DNA of 64,000 nucleotides. Origin: CBDFKY01 sp965248995 (GTDB lineage: Bacteria; Pseudomonadota; Alphaproteobacteria; Rickettsiales; UBA998). The notes beneath the pieces were generated by a model. That model ran no database searches and was not told the DNA's origin. It saw nothing but the letters and a program-made list of their open reading frames with translations. Each line of letters opens with the position of its first letter. The first letter of the stretch is position 1. A program made the translations under genes and the position numbers. The stretch spans positions 62,001-126,000 of the forward strand of contig CBDFKY010000002.1 in the NCBI GenBank assembly GCA_965248995.1, in the 5' to 3' direction. Below, in pieces: positions 1-8,442 of this stretch.

Positions 1-408
1 AACGGACGCTGACACGCCGGAACGCGTAGCGATTTGCTCGTTGGTCAAACCATCCTCTGCCAGCTTCGCCCATGCCTCGAATTCATCGGCAGGGTGCATT
101 GCGGTGCGCATGACGTTTTCAGCAAGGCTGATTTCCTTGGCATGTAGCTCATCGGTCAACTCGCATGGCACGGCAAAATCTTTTTCGATCTTGCCTTCTT
201 TAACGAGTTCTTTCAGCGCGGCGAGACGCCGGCCACCGGCGACGACTTCAAACTTGCCGCTGCCTTCAATCGGCAACACGGTGAGATTTTGCCGCAGGCC
301 GAGCGCGTTAATGCTGGCTTTGAGAGTGGCAATATCTTTCTTAGGTTCGGTTTTCCTGACGTTGAACGTCTTGGACGATACGAGTGATGATAATGGTATG
401 GCTTGCAT
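1..408 (-). CDS. ParB/Srx-like nuclease domain protein, C-terminus outside window
   Basis: The reading frame is open from an ATG at 408 to the window edge (136 codons), so the C-terminus is missing. The start is supported by AAGGAG 9 bases upstream. The N-terminal part has the ParB fold signature, with VVAGGRRLAAL at about residues 53-63, and then SLAENVMR followed by the start of a helix-turn-helix (NEQIATRSGVS). This is the arrangement of plasmid and phage ParB/RepB/Spo0J proteins, which bind DNA and can act as CTPases or nucleases. It diverges from the modification and packaging genes to the right, so a role in phage DNA handling or partition is an inference. Whether it is the partition protein of a replicon cannot be told without its missing part. 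Confidence 0.8.
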   Translation of the reverse strand, partial: MQAIPLSSLVSSKTFNVRKTEPKKDIATLKASINALGLRQNLTVLPIEGSGKFEVVAGGRRLAALKELVKEGKIEKDFAVPCELTDELHAKEISLAENVMRTAMHPADEFEAWAKLAEDGLTNEQIATRSGVSASV

Positions 409-556
409 ATTTTGTTACTCCTTAAAGGATTGAATGATTGGAAATGTTTGATTTCCAAAACCAATCCAAGCACACGGGCACTTTGCCGTACACAGAAAAA
501 CGCAAGCAAATACAATAATTTAGCTAGTAATCTGGCGTAACTTATAGGGAGCTGGA

Positions 557-1903
557 GTGTTCTTTGGAGCCGTACCTACAGCCTGCATTGAGCAGGTTTT
601 TCGCATTCTGGATTTTTCGCAATGGCAGGCGGCTTATGTCTGCTGCTCCGGCTCATTCCGCATCGAGCGCGCGCTTAAAACCAAGTTTCCGCAGCTGCCG
701 GTATTCAGCAATGACGTAAGCCTCTATTCTTCAGCGGTTGGCTACCTAGCATGTCACCGCGAGTTCAACTTACGCTTCCAAGGCGCGCTTTCCTTTATCG
801 AGGAGCGCGGCGACGTCAATAGCTTCTTTGAGCGCGTAGCGGCTCTGCTAGTGGCTTGCGATATGGCACGTTATGGCGCGCGCAAGAATGACTACACCCG
901 CAAGCATTTCGATTATTACGTTGAAAACTTTGAGCTGTTCTATAACCGCGCCAAAGACCGTCTTGACCGCACCATTCCCGAAATGCCGCTCGACGGTTAT
1001 TTCTCCGGCGACTGGCGCAAGCACGTCAAGCAGGGCATCGAATCTGGCGCGGGCATCCTGGCATTCCCGCCGTTCTTCAAAGGCGATTATGAAAATCAGT
1101 TCAAATTCATTGAAGAAAATATCCACTGGCCTGCGCCGGATTACGAACTCTACAATCCAAAAATGCTGGGCGAGATCATTGATGAAGTGGACGCTTCGGG
1201 TGCGCCATACTGCATCCTTTCCGATCAGCTCTTTGAGCACAGGAAGCCAGTGCTGGAATATGTCACCGGGCGCAAGGTGCCGCATTACTGCTACGCCCGC
1301 ACTGAAAAATCCAGCGTGCGCCATCTCTACAAAGCACCGGAACCTTTCGCTTATGACTCGATCAATCCTGCAAAGCTCACGGCTAACAGCCAGGTGCAAG
1401 TCGTGCAGGCGGAAAGCCGCCACATGGATTTCATTAAGGATATCTATCTGCAAAAGACCATCATTCATTCTACCGGCGTGGCGAATTTCCTAATCTTCAT
1501 TGATAAAATGCTGGTCGGCGGCATCATTTACTCGCTGCCGAAATTCCCGACTTTCGGACACAACACGGTTTATCTACTCTCCGATGTGACGCTGTGCCGC
1601 GAAGCCAAGCTCTCAAAATTCATCGCCTATCTCGCTACTTCAAACACGCTGCTTGACCTGGTGAGCAAGAAGCTTGTCAGCCGTATCGACTATATCGTGA
1701 CCACGGCACGCACTCATAACGCCATTTCCATGAAATACCGGGGCATCTACAAGCTGTTGAACCGGCGCGAGGCAGATGACCCAGCGGAAGGCAATATCAT
1801 CAATTACGGCTCGAAGATGCGCCACGAAACGCCGCAAGAGATTTACTCGCGCTGGTACTGGCCGAAATTTGGAAAATCTTATGTCGCAAAACGAAACGCC
1901 TGA
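557..1903 (+). CDS. Methylase-like / Mom-like (GNAT) DNA-modification protein, putative antirestriction
   Basis: 448 residues from a GTG with AGGGAG 5 bases upstream. Residues 29-37 (CCSGSFRIE) and 50-53 (FSND) resemble motif I and the following acidic loop of the SAM-binding fold of D12-class adenine methylases. The last about 150 residues (FLIFIDKMLVGGIIYS, later TTARTHNAISMKYRGIY) look like a GNAT-type acyltransferase fold as in phage Mu Mom, which modifies adenine to protect phage DNA. From memory, similar phage proteins are named putative antirestriction adenine methyltransferase. The gene overlaps the next ParB-like gene by 23 bases and sits just before terminase, which fits modification of DNA before packaging. 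The two-domain reading is by eye and the catalytic chemistry is unproven. Confidence 0.6.
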   Translation: MFFGAVPTACIEQVFRILDFSQWQAAYVCCSGSFRIERALKTKFPQLPVFSNDVSLYSSAVGYLACHREFNLRFQGALSFIEERGDVNSFFERVAALLVACDMARYGARKNDYTRKHFDYYVENFELFYNRAKDRLDRTIPEMPLDGYFSGDWRKHVKQGIESGAGILAFPPFFKGDYENQFKFIEENIHWPAPDYELYNPKMLGEIIDEVDASGAPYCILSDQLFEHRKPVLEYVTGRKVPHYCYARTEKSSVRHLYKAPEPFAYDSINPAKLTANSQVQVVQAESRHMDFIKDIYLQKTIIHSTGVANFLIFIDKMLVGGIIYSLPKFPTFGHNTVYLLSDVTLCREAKLSKFIAYLATSNTLLDLVSKKLVSRIDYIVTTARTHNAISMKYRGIYKLLNRREADDPAEGNIINYGSKMRHETPQEIYSRWYWPKFGKSYVAKRNA

Positions 1904-2729
1904 ACCCGCGCTGCCGATTGACGCAAGCCAATACCGCTTCATAGCGGCCGAGGCAATTGTATTCCCTGCCACCGGCGAAGGTGACGGTGAAACGGTGAAC
2001 GTCGCTTTTTCTTCGGTACCTTCCTCGATGCTGCAAACGCTCGCCGCCGAAGAAAATGCGCGTTTTATGACCGCCGACCAAATGCGCCGGCTTTCCGGCA
2101 ATCTGAAAAAAGACAATGCCATGACCAGCGCCGTGCTGGTCTATCCCGATACTGCCAGCGGCAAGCTTGTGGTACTTTCCGGCAATCACCGCGTCGAAGC
2201 GGCGATACTGGCCGGGCAGCAAGTGATTCCGGTGATGGTGATACAATCGTGGCTCACCGAGGAACGGAAGCTCGCCATCCAGCTTTCGCATAATGCCATC
2301 ACCGGGCAGGATGATCCTAATATCCTTGGCAAGCTCTATGAAAGCCTGACACTTGAATACAAAGCCTATTCCGGCTTAACCGACGACAGTTTCAATATTC
2401 TCGAAAAGCTCGATATCGACAGCCTCGCCATCGGCACGCCGCAGTATGAGGAAATCTTATTGCTGTTCCTTCCAGCCGATAAAGACGTGTTCATGAAATA
2501 CATTGAACGTCTCGGCACACCGAAAGACAAGCGCACTTATCTGTTCGGCGATTATGAAGATTACTCGCGGATCTTTGAGGCCATTGTCGCCATCAAGCAA
2601 TTCAAAAATATTTTCAACACCGCAGTCGCTTTTCGTGCGCTAGCCGACCTAGCCATCGAACGCCTGCAGCAGCTGGAGGCGGAAGCGGAGGCACAATCAG
2701 AGCCGAACGCCGATGCCAAAGAAACCTAA
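1881..2729 (+). CDS. ParB-like nuclease domain protein
   Basis: 282 residues. The start at 1881 is preferred over an upstream in-frame one because the protein then begins MSQNETPEPALPID with no junk extension, and it overlaps the previous stop, suggesting coupled translation. Residues roughly 55-115 carry a ParB/Srx domain (MRRLSGNLKKD, then VVLSGNHRVEAAILAGQQ), the GNHR form of the GxxR catalytic motif. Phages often carry such stand-alone ParB-like proteins next to DNA-modification genes and terminases. The C-terminal half has no domain I recognise and ends in an Ala/Glu-rich stretch. The last bases overlap the terminase small subunit gene. Function in modification, nicking or packaging is inferred from position only. 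Confidence 0.75.
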   Translation: MSQNETPEPALPIDASQYRFIAAEAIVFPATGEGDGETVNVAFSSVPSSMLQTLAAEENARFMTADQMRRLSGNLKKDNAMTSAVLVYPDTASGKLVVLSGNHRVEAAILAGQQVIPVMVIQSWLTEERKLAIQLSHNAITGQDDPNILGKLYESLTLEYKAYSGLTDDSFNILEKLDIDSLAIGTPQYEEILLLFLPADKDVFMKYIERLGTPKDKRTYLFGDYEDYSRIFEAIVAIKQFKNIFNTAVAFRALADLAIERLQQLEAEAEAQSEPNADAKET

Positions 2730-3117
2730 ATTTACTGCAAAGGAGATCGAGCACGCGCTGCGCGAATCGGCAGGCCTTCAATACATTGCCTCGCAAAAAC
2801 TCAAATGCGCACCGAGCACTGTCACTAATTACGTTAAGCGCAACAAGCATTTGCAGCGTGTGGTCGAGGAGTGCCAGCAAGGGGTGCTTGACCTGGCGGA
2901 AGGTAAAATCCTTGAGAAAATCCGCGACGGCGACATTGCCGCCATTATCTTTTTCTTAAAAACCAAGGGCAAGAACCGAGGATACACCGAGCGCCAGGAA
3001 ATCGCCGGAGCTGATGGTGCGGCAGTTCGCTATGTAATCGAAGCCCCTGCAGCAGCTGAGAGCGATGACGCATGGGAAGCAAAAAACAAACCAAAGAGCG
3101 GGCCAGCAACATCATAG
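2713..3117 (+). CDS. Phage terminase small subunit-like HTH protein
   Basis: 134 residues, overlapping the gene before by 17 bases and the large subunit after it by 46 bases. The N-terminus contains a helix-turn-helix (QYIASQKLKCAPSTVTNYVKR, about residues 22-42), followed by a helical region with KILEKIRDGDIAAIIFFLKTKGK, a pattern frequent in small terminase subunits. Small terminases recognise the packaging site and load the large subunit. The assignment rests on size, the HTH and the position directly before an unmistakable large subunit. The final 30 residues are Ala/Glu/Lys-rich and probably disordered. Confidence 0.75.
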   Translation: MPKKPKFTAKEIEHALRESAGLQYIASQKLKCAPSTVTNYVKRNKHLQRVVEECQQGVLDLAEGKILEKIRDGDIAAIIFFLKTKGKNRGYTERQEIAGADGAAVRYVIEAPAAAESDDAWEAKNKPKSGPATS

Positions 3118-4496
3118 CGATCTGGAAGCCGCAGCCTGGACCGCAAACTGCACTGATTTCTTGCCCGATTTTCGAGGTGTTTTACGGCGGCGCGCGCGGT
3201 GGCGGCAAGACCGACGGTATGTTAGGCGATTTCGCCATCCATGCCGATAAATACGGCCAGTTCGCGCGCGGCGTCTTTTTCCGCCGTACCTACAAGCAGC
3301 TGGAGGAAGTCCAGTTCCGCGCGCAACAGATTTATCCTAAGCTCGGCGCCGTATGGCTCAAAGGCGAGCAAATCTGGCTTTTCCCGAACGGCGCGACCTT
3401 AAAAATGCGCCATCTCTGGGATGAGAATGACGCTGAAAATTACCAAGGCCATAGCTATACCTGGATCTGCATCGAGGAAGTGACCAACTGGCCGACGCCA
3501 GCGGCCATTGATCGTATCCGCGCTACGCTACGCTCGGCACATGGCGTGCCGGTGCGCTTGCGCATGACCGGCAACCCCGGCGGCGCAGGCCATAACTGGG
3601 TGAAGCAGCGCTACATTACCCCAGCGCCGGGCGGTTTCACCAAACTGATCGACCCAGTAAGCGGCGAAGCGCGCGTATTCATTCCCGCTCGCCTCGAAGA
3701 TAATCCGGCGCTGACGCTTAAAGACCCGAATTATGAACGGCGCTTGCTGCAAGCAGGCTCCGCCGCGCTGGTAAAGGCTTGGCGCTTTGGGATATGGGAT
3801 ATCGTCGCGGGCGGCTTCTTCGATGACGTCTGGAATCCCAGCCGCCATGTGCTTACACCGTTCGAGATTCCGGCCAACTGGCGCGTGCGCCGTTCATTCG
3901 ATTGGGGATCGGCCAAGCCTTCATCGCTCGGTATGTGGGCGGAAAGCGACGGTACACCGCTGGAAAAGCTCGGCCTTTATTTCCCTCGCGGCTCTATGAT
4001 TCGCGTTGGCGAATGGTACACCGTGCAAAAAGACATGCAGGGCTATGTAAAGCCAAACGTCGGCGCCGGCTTGACTAACAAGCAGCAAGGCGCTGGCGTC
4101 GTTTCCTACAGCCAGGGGCGGCGGTGGAGCGGTTGCGTAGCTGACCCTTCCATCTTCATCAAGGCAGGCGGGCCTAGCATTTACGACCAGATGCGCGAAG
4201 GCGCGCGCGAAGCTGGCGGCACGATCATCTTTTCCAAAGCCGATAACAACCGCATCGCCGGTTGGCAGAAGATGCGCGGCATGCTGGAAACCTCAGGCAA
4301 AGAAACGCCGGAAAGCCCCGGTATCTGGGTTTTCGAGAATTGCCTAGACTGGATTCGCACCGTGCCGGTGCTACAGCGCGACCCGAAAAAGCCTGACGAT
4401 ATCGACACCGAGGCGGAAGATCACGCGGCTGATGAAACCCGTTACGCCGTCATGGGCGGCGGCGAGAAGCAGCAAAGCACGGAGTTCAGGCTTTAG
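3072..4496 (+). CDS. terL: Phage terminase large subunit (ATPase/nuclease)
   Basis: 474 residues, the usual size for the DNA-packaging motor. Walker A is GGARGGGKT at residues 39-47, Walker B is WICIEEVTNW at 131-140, and the coupling motif TGNPGGAGHNW lies at 166-176. The C-terminal RNase H-like nuclease domain opens with FDWGSAKPSS, putting its first catalytic Asp at 277. It uses ATP to translocate phage DNA into the prohead and cuts the concatemer. The start lies inside the small-subunit gene, so the two are probably translated together. All motifs look intact. Confidence 0.95.
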   Translation: MGSKKQTKERASNIIAIWKPQPGPQTALISCPIFEVFYGGARGGGKTDGMLGDFAIHADKYGQFARGVFFRRTYKQLEEVQFRAQQIYPKLGAVWLKGEQIWLFPNGATLKMRHLWDENDAENYQGHSYTWICIEEVTNWPTPAAIDRIRATLRSAHGVPVRLRMTGNPGGAGHNWVKQRYITPAPGGFTKLIDPVSGEARVFIPARLEDNPALTLKDPNYERRLLQAGSAALVKAWRFGIWDIVAGGFFDDVWNPSRHVLTPFEIPANWRVRRSFDWGSAKPSSLGMWAESDGTPLEKLGLYFPRGSMIRVGEWYTVQKDMQGYVKPNVGAGLTNKQQGAGVVSYSQGRRWSGCVADPSIFIKAGGPSIYDQMREGAREAGGTIIFSKADNNRIAGWQKMRGMLETSGKETPESPGIWVFENCLDWIRTVPVLQRDPKKPDDIDTEAEDHAADETRYAVMGGGEKQQSTEFRL

Positions 4497-4577
4497 CGGT
4501 TGCGCTGAAAATTGCCATCTGTCGCGTAATTCTACGAGCCTTTTCTCCTATTTAACTTTTCAGTTAGCAAATCTCCT

Positions 4578-6026
4578 ATGCCTTCACCTAAATCAACAGT
4601 GGCAACTCCATCTCAAGGCTACCTTGACATGCAGGCCGATTTGGAGCTCGTAGATACGCTAACTGGCGGCACTGATGCCATGCGCGCGGCAGGACAGCGC
4701 TATCTTCCACGTGAGCCTAGAGAAAGCATGGAGGCTTACCGTAATCGCCTGTCGCGCTCGGTGCTCTACAATGCTTTTGCTGATACGGTGCAAAAGCTGG
4801 TCGGCAAGCCGTTTTCTAAACCTGTCGTCGTTGCGGCCGATACACTAGAACCTATCAAAGGCTGGTGTGAAAATATCGACTTATCGGGCAGCAACGTTAC
4901 TACTTTCTGCCGTGAAGTATTTGAGCTGGGCTTAACCGATGGATTAACGCATCTGTTAGTAGATTTCCCGCGTAATCCAACCGGACAAACACTTGCCGAT
5001 GAGCAAAAGACTAAGGCGCGGCCTTATATCGTGCCGATTAAAGCCATTAATCTAATCGCCTGGCGTTCTGAACTCATCAACGGCGTGCGCACCTTAACAC
5101 AAGTGCGCATACGCGAAAACGCCGTTGAAGCCGATAGTACCTGGGGGGAAAAGATCGTCCAGCGCATCCGCGTGCTTTATCCAGATCGCTTCGAGCTGTA
5201 TGAAAAACAGAAAAAAGACTGGGTCATCGTCGATCAGGGCGACATATCGCTTGGCCGGGTGCCGCTAGTAACATTTTATACTGGCAAAATCGGCTTCATG
5301 AGCGCAAAGCCGCCGCTCTTGGATCTGGCGCATCTCAACGTGCAGCATTGGCAATCTTCGTCCGATCAGCAGCACATCCTGCATTTTATCCGCTTCCCTC
5401 TATTGCATGGCGCAGGTTTTAACCAAGACCAGAAGGAAATTGAGGTCGGGCCAAACCGTATGATTCTATCGGAAGACCCGCTAGCCAAGCTCACTTATGT
5501 GGAGCACACCGGCGCCGCGGTAAACTCCGGGCGGCAATCTCTTAAAGACTTGGAAGATAAAATGGACGGAATGGGCGCGCATCTTCTTTCGCACCGTTCA
5601 GGCGATGCCACTGCTACCGCCGCCGCGCTAGACACGTCTAAAACCAACGCATCGCTGCACGATATGGTGCGCCGCCTGGAAAACGCCATGAGCGAAGCAT
5701 TTGGCCTAATGGCCTTATGGTCAAAGCTCGATGCGGAACATGCCGGCAGCATCGACATAAACGAAGATTTTGGCTTATCGATAATTTCCGGCAAGGATGA
5801 GGATACCTTGCTCAAATCACGTCTTGCCGGCGAGCTATCGCGTGAAACCTATCTTAACGAACTCAAGCGCCGCAGCGTATTACGCGACGATATCGATATT
5901 GAGGAAGAAATCGCCCGCATTGAAACCGAAGGCCCGGCAACCATCGGCACACCGCAGCCATTCCAGCATCCTCAGCAACCGCAACAGCCTCAAGATAACG
6001 CTCAAAACCCGCCCCAGCAGCAGTAA
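4578..6026 (+). CDS. Phage portal protein (DUF4055 family)
   Basis: 482 residues starting at ATG 4578, 81 bases after terminase. The body matches DUF4055 portal proteins: an N-terminal segment with RYLPREPRESMEAYRNRLSR, a central beta-rich region (IVPIKAINLIAWRSELINGV), and the AHLNVQHWQSSSDQQ helix that precedes the core. Portals form the dodecameric ring through which DNA enters and leaves the capsid. The last 35 residues are a low-complexity Pro/Gln tail (QPFQHPQQPQQPQ), absent from the family core. It lies between terminase and the head-morphogenesis gene as expected for tailed phages. Confidence 0.88.
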   Translation: MPSPKSTVATPSQGYLDMQADLELVDTLTGGTDAMRAAGQRYLPREPRESMEAYRNRLSRSVLYNAFADTVQKLVGKPFSKPVVVAADTLEPIKGWCENIDLSGSNVTTFCREVFELGLTDGLTHLLVDFPRNPTGQTLADEQKTKARPYIVPIKAINLIAWRSELINGVRTLTQVRIRENAVEADSTWGEKIVQRIRVLYPDRFELYEKQKKDWVIVDQGDISLGRVPLVTFYTGKIGFMSAKPPLLDLAHLNVQHWQSSSDQQHILHFIRFPLLHGAGFNQDQKEIEVGPNRMILSEDPLAKLTYVEHTGAAVNSGRQSLKDLEDKMDGMGAHLLSHRSGDATATAAALDTSKTNASLHDMVRRLENAMSEAFGLMALWSKLDAEHAGSIDINEDFGLSIISGKDEDTLLKSRLAGELSRETYLNELKRRSVLRDDIDIEEEIARIETEGPATIGTPQPFQHPQQPQQPQDNAQNPPQQQ

Positions 6027-6029
6027 GCC

Positions 6030-7086
6030 ATGCCGAGTATTAACGAAGCCCTTTTTCACGTTGGCGTGCAGCATCAGATTTACTTGCAGCGCTACTCAAC
6101 GCAAACCGTGCACGACATGCTCGATTTGCTCAACCAAAGCGAAATCGATATCACCGGCAAGCTCGCCAATGCTGACCTCACGGCATTTTCGCAGAAGCGC
6201 CTGCACGCCTTACTCTCGGAAATTCGGCAGATCAGCAATCAGGCCTATCAGCTTTTACGGGAGCGGCTGGATGGCACGTTGACCGATACGGCGCATTACG
6301 AGGTGGATTTCAACGCCAAGCTCATTGAAGGCATGCTGCCGATCGAACTGACCCTGGCGCGACCTTCCATAGATACGCTTTCGGCGCTGATTACCAGTAA
6401 GCCCATGCAGGGCCGGTTTATCGCGGACGAGGTGAAAGACCTGGATGCCGGGCGCATCAAGCAGATTGGGCAAGCCTTGCGCCTTGGCATTATCGAAGGC
6501 GAAACCAATTCCGACATCATCCGCCGCATCCGTAGCAGCAAAGCGCAGAATTACAAAGACGGCATTCTGCAGCGCTCGCGCGACGATGTGGAGCGGCTGG
6601 TACGCACGTCGATTACGCATATCACGGCGCGCGCGCGACGAGCTGTATCAATCAAATCAAAGCGTAGTAAAGGCCTGGCGCTTTACCGCCACGCTGGATA
6701 GGCGCACCACCGTGATCTGCGCCTCGCTCGACGGCCAGGTGTTCGACCTCGCCACCGGGCCTATGCCGCCGCGTCATTACAACTGCCGCTCCAGCTCAAC
6801 GCCCATTCTGCGCAGCTGGGAGGAACTCGGCATCAGCGCCAACGAAATCAGCGCCAGCACCCGCGCATCGATGGACGGACAGGTGCCGGAAAGCCTCACC
6901 TATCAGGAGTGGCTGAAAAAGCAGCCAGTGGAGGTACAAGACGAAGTGCTGGGCAAAACCAAAGGCAAGCTCTTTCGAGCCGGCGGGCTTTCGCTGGATC
7001 GCTTCGTGGATTTCAAAGGCGACGTCTATACGCTTGATCAGCTCCGATTGAGTGAACAAGCGGCCTTTGCAAAGTTGCAAAGATAA
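6030..7086 (+). CDS. Head morphogenesis protein (SPP1 gp7-like), frameshifted
   Basis: Two frames together make one phage head-morphogenesis protein. The first frame runs from ATG 6030 and ends early at 6701, after VERLVRTSITHITARAR. The second carries the family C-terminus (DELYQSNQSVVKAWRFTATLDRRTTVICASLDGQ, quoted as the start of that segment, then PPRHYNCRSS) to a stop at 7086. They join at an alternating GC run at 6626-6637. One base too many, or a CG pair too few, explains the break. Proteins of this family help assemble the prohead or eject with the DNA. The break may be a real mutation, replication slippage or an assembly error. No slippery heptamer is visible. Confidence 0.8.
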
Positions 7087-7102
7087 TTCCCTGCGCTATA
7101 AT
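7075..7102 (+). promoter_or_regulatory. Sigma70-type promoter giving a leaderless mRNA
   Basis: TTGCAA at 7075-7080 and a perfect TATAAT at 7097-7102 are separated by 16 bases. The downstream ATG is at 7110, only 7 bases after the -10 box, so transcription would begin at or next to the start codon. No ribosome site precedes that ATG, consistent with a leaderless message. Promoter strength is inferred from sequence only. Confidence 0.6.
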
Positions 7103-7109
7103 CGCGGGC

Positions 7110-7367
7110 ATGAAAGACAACCATAAACCAATCACTAGGCTGCAATTGATCAACGGAGGCAACACCCCCCGGCCTGACACCGTGCTTAGCGCAACAGAGG
7201 AGCGGGTGACGTGCCATGTCTGCATGAACCATGAAGGCGTTGATACGGTCGAGTTTATACCGGTCAGCACGCATGTCGTGCGTGTCGGCAATGAAATGCG
7301 AACCACCATTAGCCGCATGGCGTGCTTTAGCTGTCTGCAAAAAGGCCGCAAGACTTACATTACCTAA
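7110..7367 (+). CDS. Small CxxC zinc-ribbon-like protein
   Basis: 85 residues with two CxxC pairs, CHVC near residue 35 and CFSC near residue 74, spaced as in a zinc ribbon. I do not recognise the family. It sits between the head-morphogenesis and scaffold genes and has its own promoter and terminator. That makes it an independently transcribed unit inside the late operon, the pattern of a phage moron gene that may be expressed in the lysogen. The start is fixed by the promoter spacing, since the ATG almost coincides with the expected transcription start. A role as a small regulator or host-takeover factor is a guess. Confidence 0.6.
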   Translation: MKDNHKPITRLQLINGGNTPRPDTVLSATEERVTCHVCMNHEGVDTVEFIPVSTHVVRVGNEMRTTISRMACFSCLQKGRKTYIT

Positions 7368-7390
7368 CCGCCACTATCCAAGCATCCGAT

Positions 7391-7420
7391 AAAGCCGCCT
7401 GATTCCAGAGCGGCTTTTTT
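7391..7420 (+). terminator. Intrinsic terminator
   Basis: An 8 bp stem AAAGCCGC/GCGGCTTT is followed by six T. It closes the small zinc-ribbon gene's transcription unit before the scaffold gene. Confidence 0.8.
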
Positions 7421-7495
7421 GTTGCCCGCGCGCCGGCCTTCGCTGGCGTAATGGCTTTCTGCATCCAATTTCCAACCAACCCAAGGAGCTTATTC

Positions 7496-8269
7496 ATGAG
7501 TGATTTACCCAAGACAACCGATTCCCTAGACCGCATCGCAGAGGAACACCGCAAATTTTATCAGAAGGGCGAGGAAGGTGCCTATCTGCTCGATCCGGAA
7601 GCGGTCGCCAATTCTTTTCTCGAAACCAACAAAGCCCTTAAAAGCGAACGTAAAATCCGCACTGATGCCGAACGCAAAAACAAGGAATTTGAAGGCTTCG
7701 ACAAAAGCGACTATGAGCGGCTACGCGCCAAACAAGCCGAATGGGATTCCGAGAAGGAACAACGCGAGAGAGAAACGCTCGAAGCCAAGGGCAGGTATGA
7801 AGAAGCGCTGGCAAAAGCGAAAGAAACCCACACCAAAGCCATCGACACGCTGAAAAACGAACATACTAAAACCGTGAACGAGCTGACGGAAAAGGTAAAT
7901 CACACCCAAGGCTCCATGCGTAATTATATCCTCGACGATCAGCTGCGCCGCGCCATTTCCAAATCCGGCGTATTCGCCGAGGACATTGACGATGTGCTGA
8001 CCCTCACCAAAAATCGTTTCGAGCTGGGCGACGATAATCAGATCGTTGTCAAAGACGATGCCGGCCGGCCGCAAACCGGCGTAACGGTGGACGCTTATTT
8101 TGCCGATACGTTTAAGAAAGCCCGCCCGAAATTCTATCAAGGCAGCGGCGCATCCGGCAGCGGCGCATCGGCGGGCAAAAGCAATGCGGCCAATCTTTCG
8201 CAGGTGAATCCTGCCGATTTGACGCCGACCCAGAAGATTCAGTTAGGACTCGCGCAACAAAAACGCTGA
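7496..8269 (+). CDS. Phage capsid scaffolding-like protein
   Basis: 257 residues from ATG 7496, with AAGGAG 7 bases upstream. An in-frame upstream start at 7451 lacks a ribosome site. The middle (about residues 40-140) is a long charged coiled coil rich in Glu, Lys and Arg. The C-terminus is Gly/Ser/Ala-rich and ends with a basic tail, the typical build of scaffolding proteins that guide prohead assembly. Its place immediately before the capsid gene supports this. There is no sequence signature beyond composition and context, so the name is an inference. Confidence 0.65.
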   Translation: MSDLPKTTDSLDRIAEEHRKFYQKGEEGAYLLDPEAVANSFLETNKALKSERKIRTDAERKNKEFEGFDKSDYERLRAKQAEWDSEKEQRERETLEAKGRYEEALAKAKETHTKAIDTLKNEHTKTVNELTEKVNHTQGSMRNYILDDQLRRAISKSGVFAEDIDDVLTLTKNRFELGDDNQIVVKDDAGRPQTGVTVDAYFADTFKKARPKFYQGSGASGSGASAGKSNAANLSQVNPADLTPTQKIQLGLAQQKR

Positions 8270-8290
8270 GCCTGACTATCCATTTTTTTG

Positions 8291-8323
8291 AAGGCGTGTC
8301 GCGCGAGGCGGCGCGCCTTTTTT
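8291..8323 (+). terminator. Intrinsic terminator
   Basis: A stem AAGGCG/CGCCTT with a GC-rich interior is followed by a run of T, between the scaffold and capsid genes. It probably sets the relative amount of capsid transcript. Confidence 0.6.
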
Positions 8324-8442
8324 ATTGCACGTGAAGGCAGCGGGTGAGCCAAAGCCAAAACCGGGCGAGAAAAACGTCCAAAACTGCGGGCGAGCCAATG
8401 TTTTGGTGATTGTTCAACATTCACCTCCAAGGAGAACCCCCT

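Noticed and set aside
848..1468. 206-codon frame on the minus strand inside the methylase-like gene
   Set aside because: It is the antisense shadow of a well-supported coding region and shows no motif.
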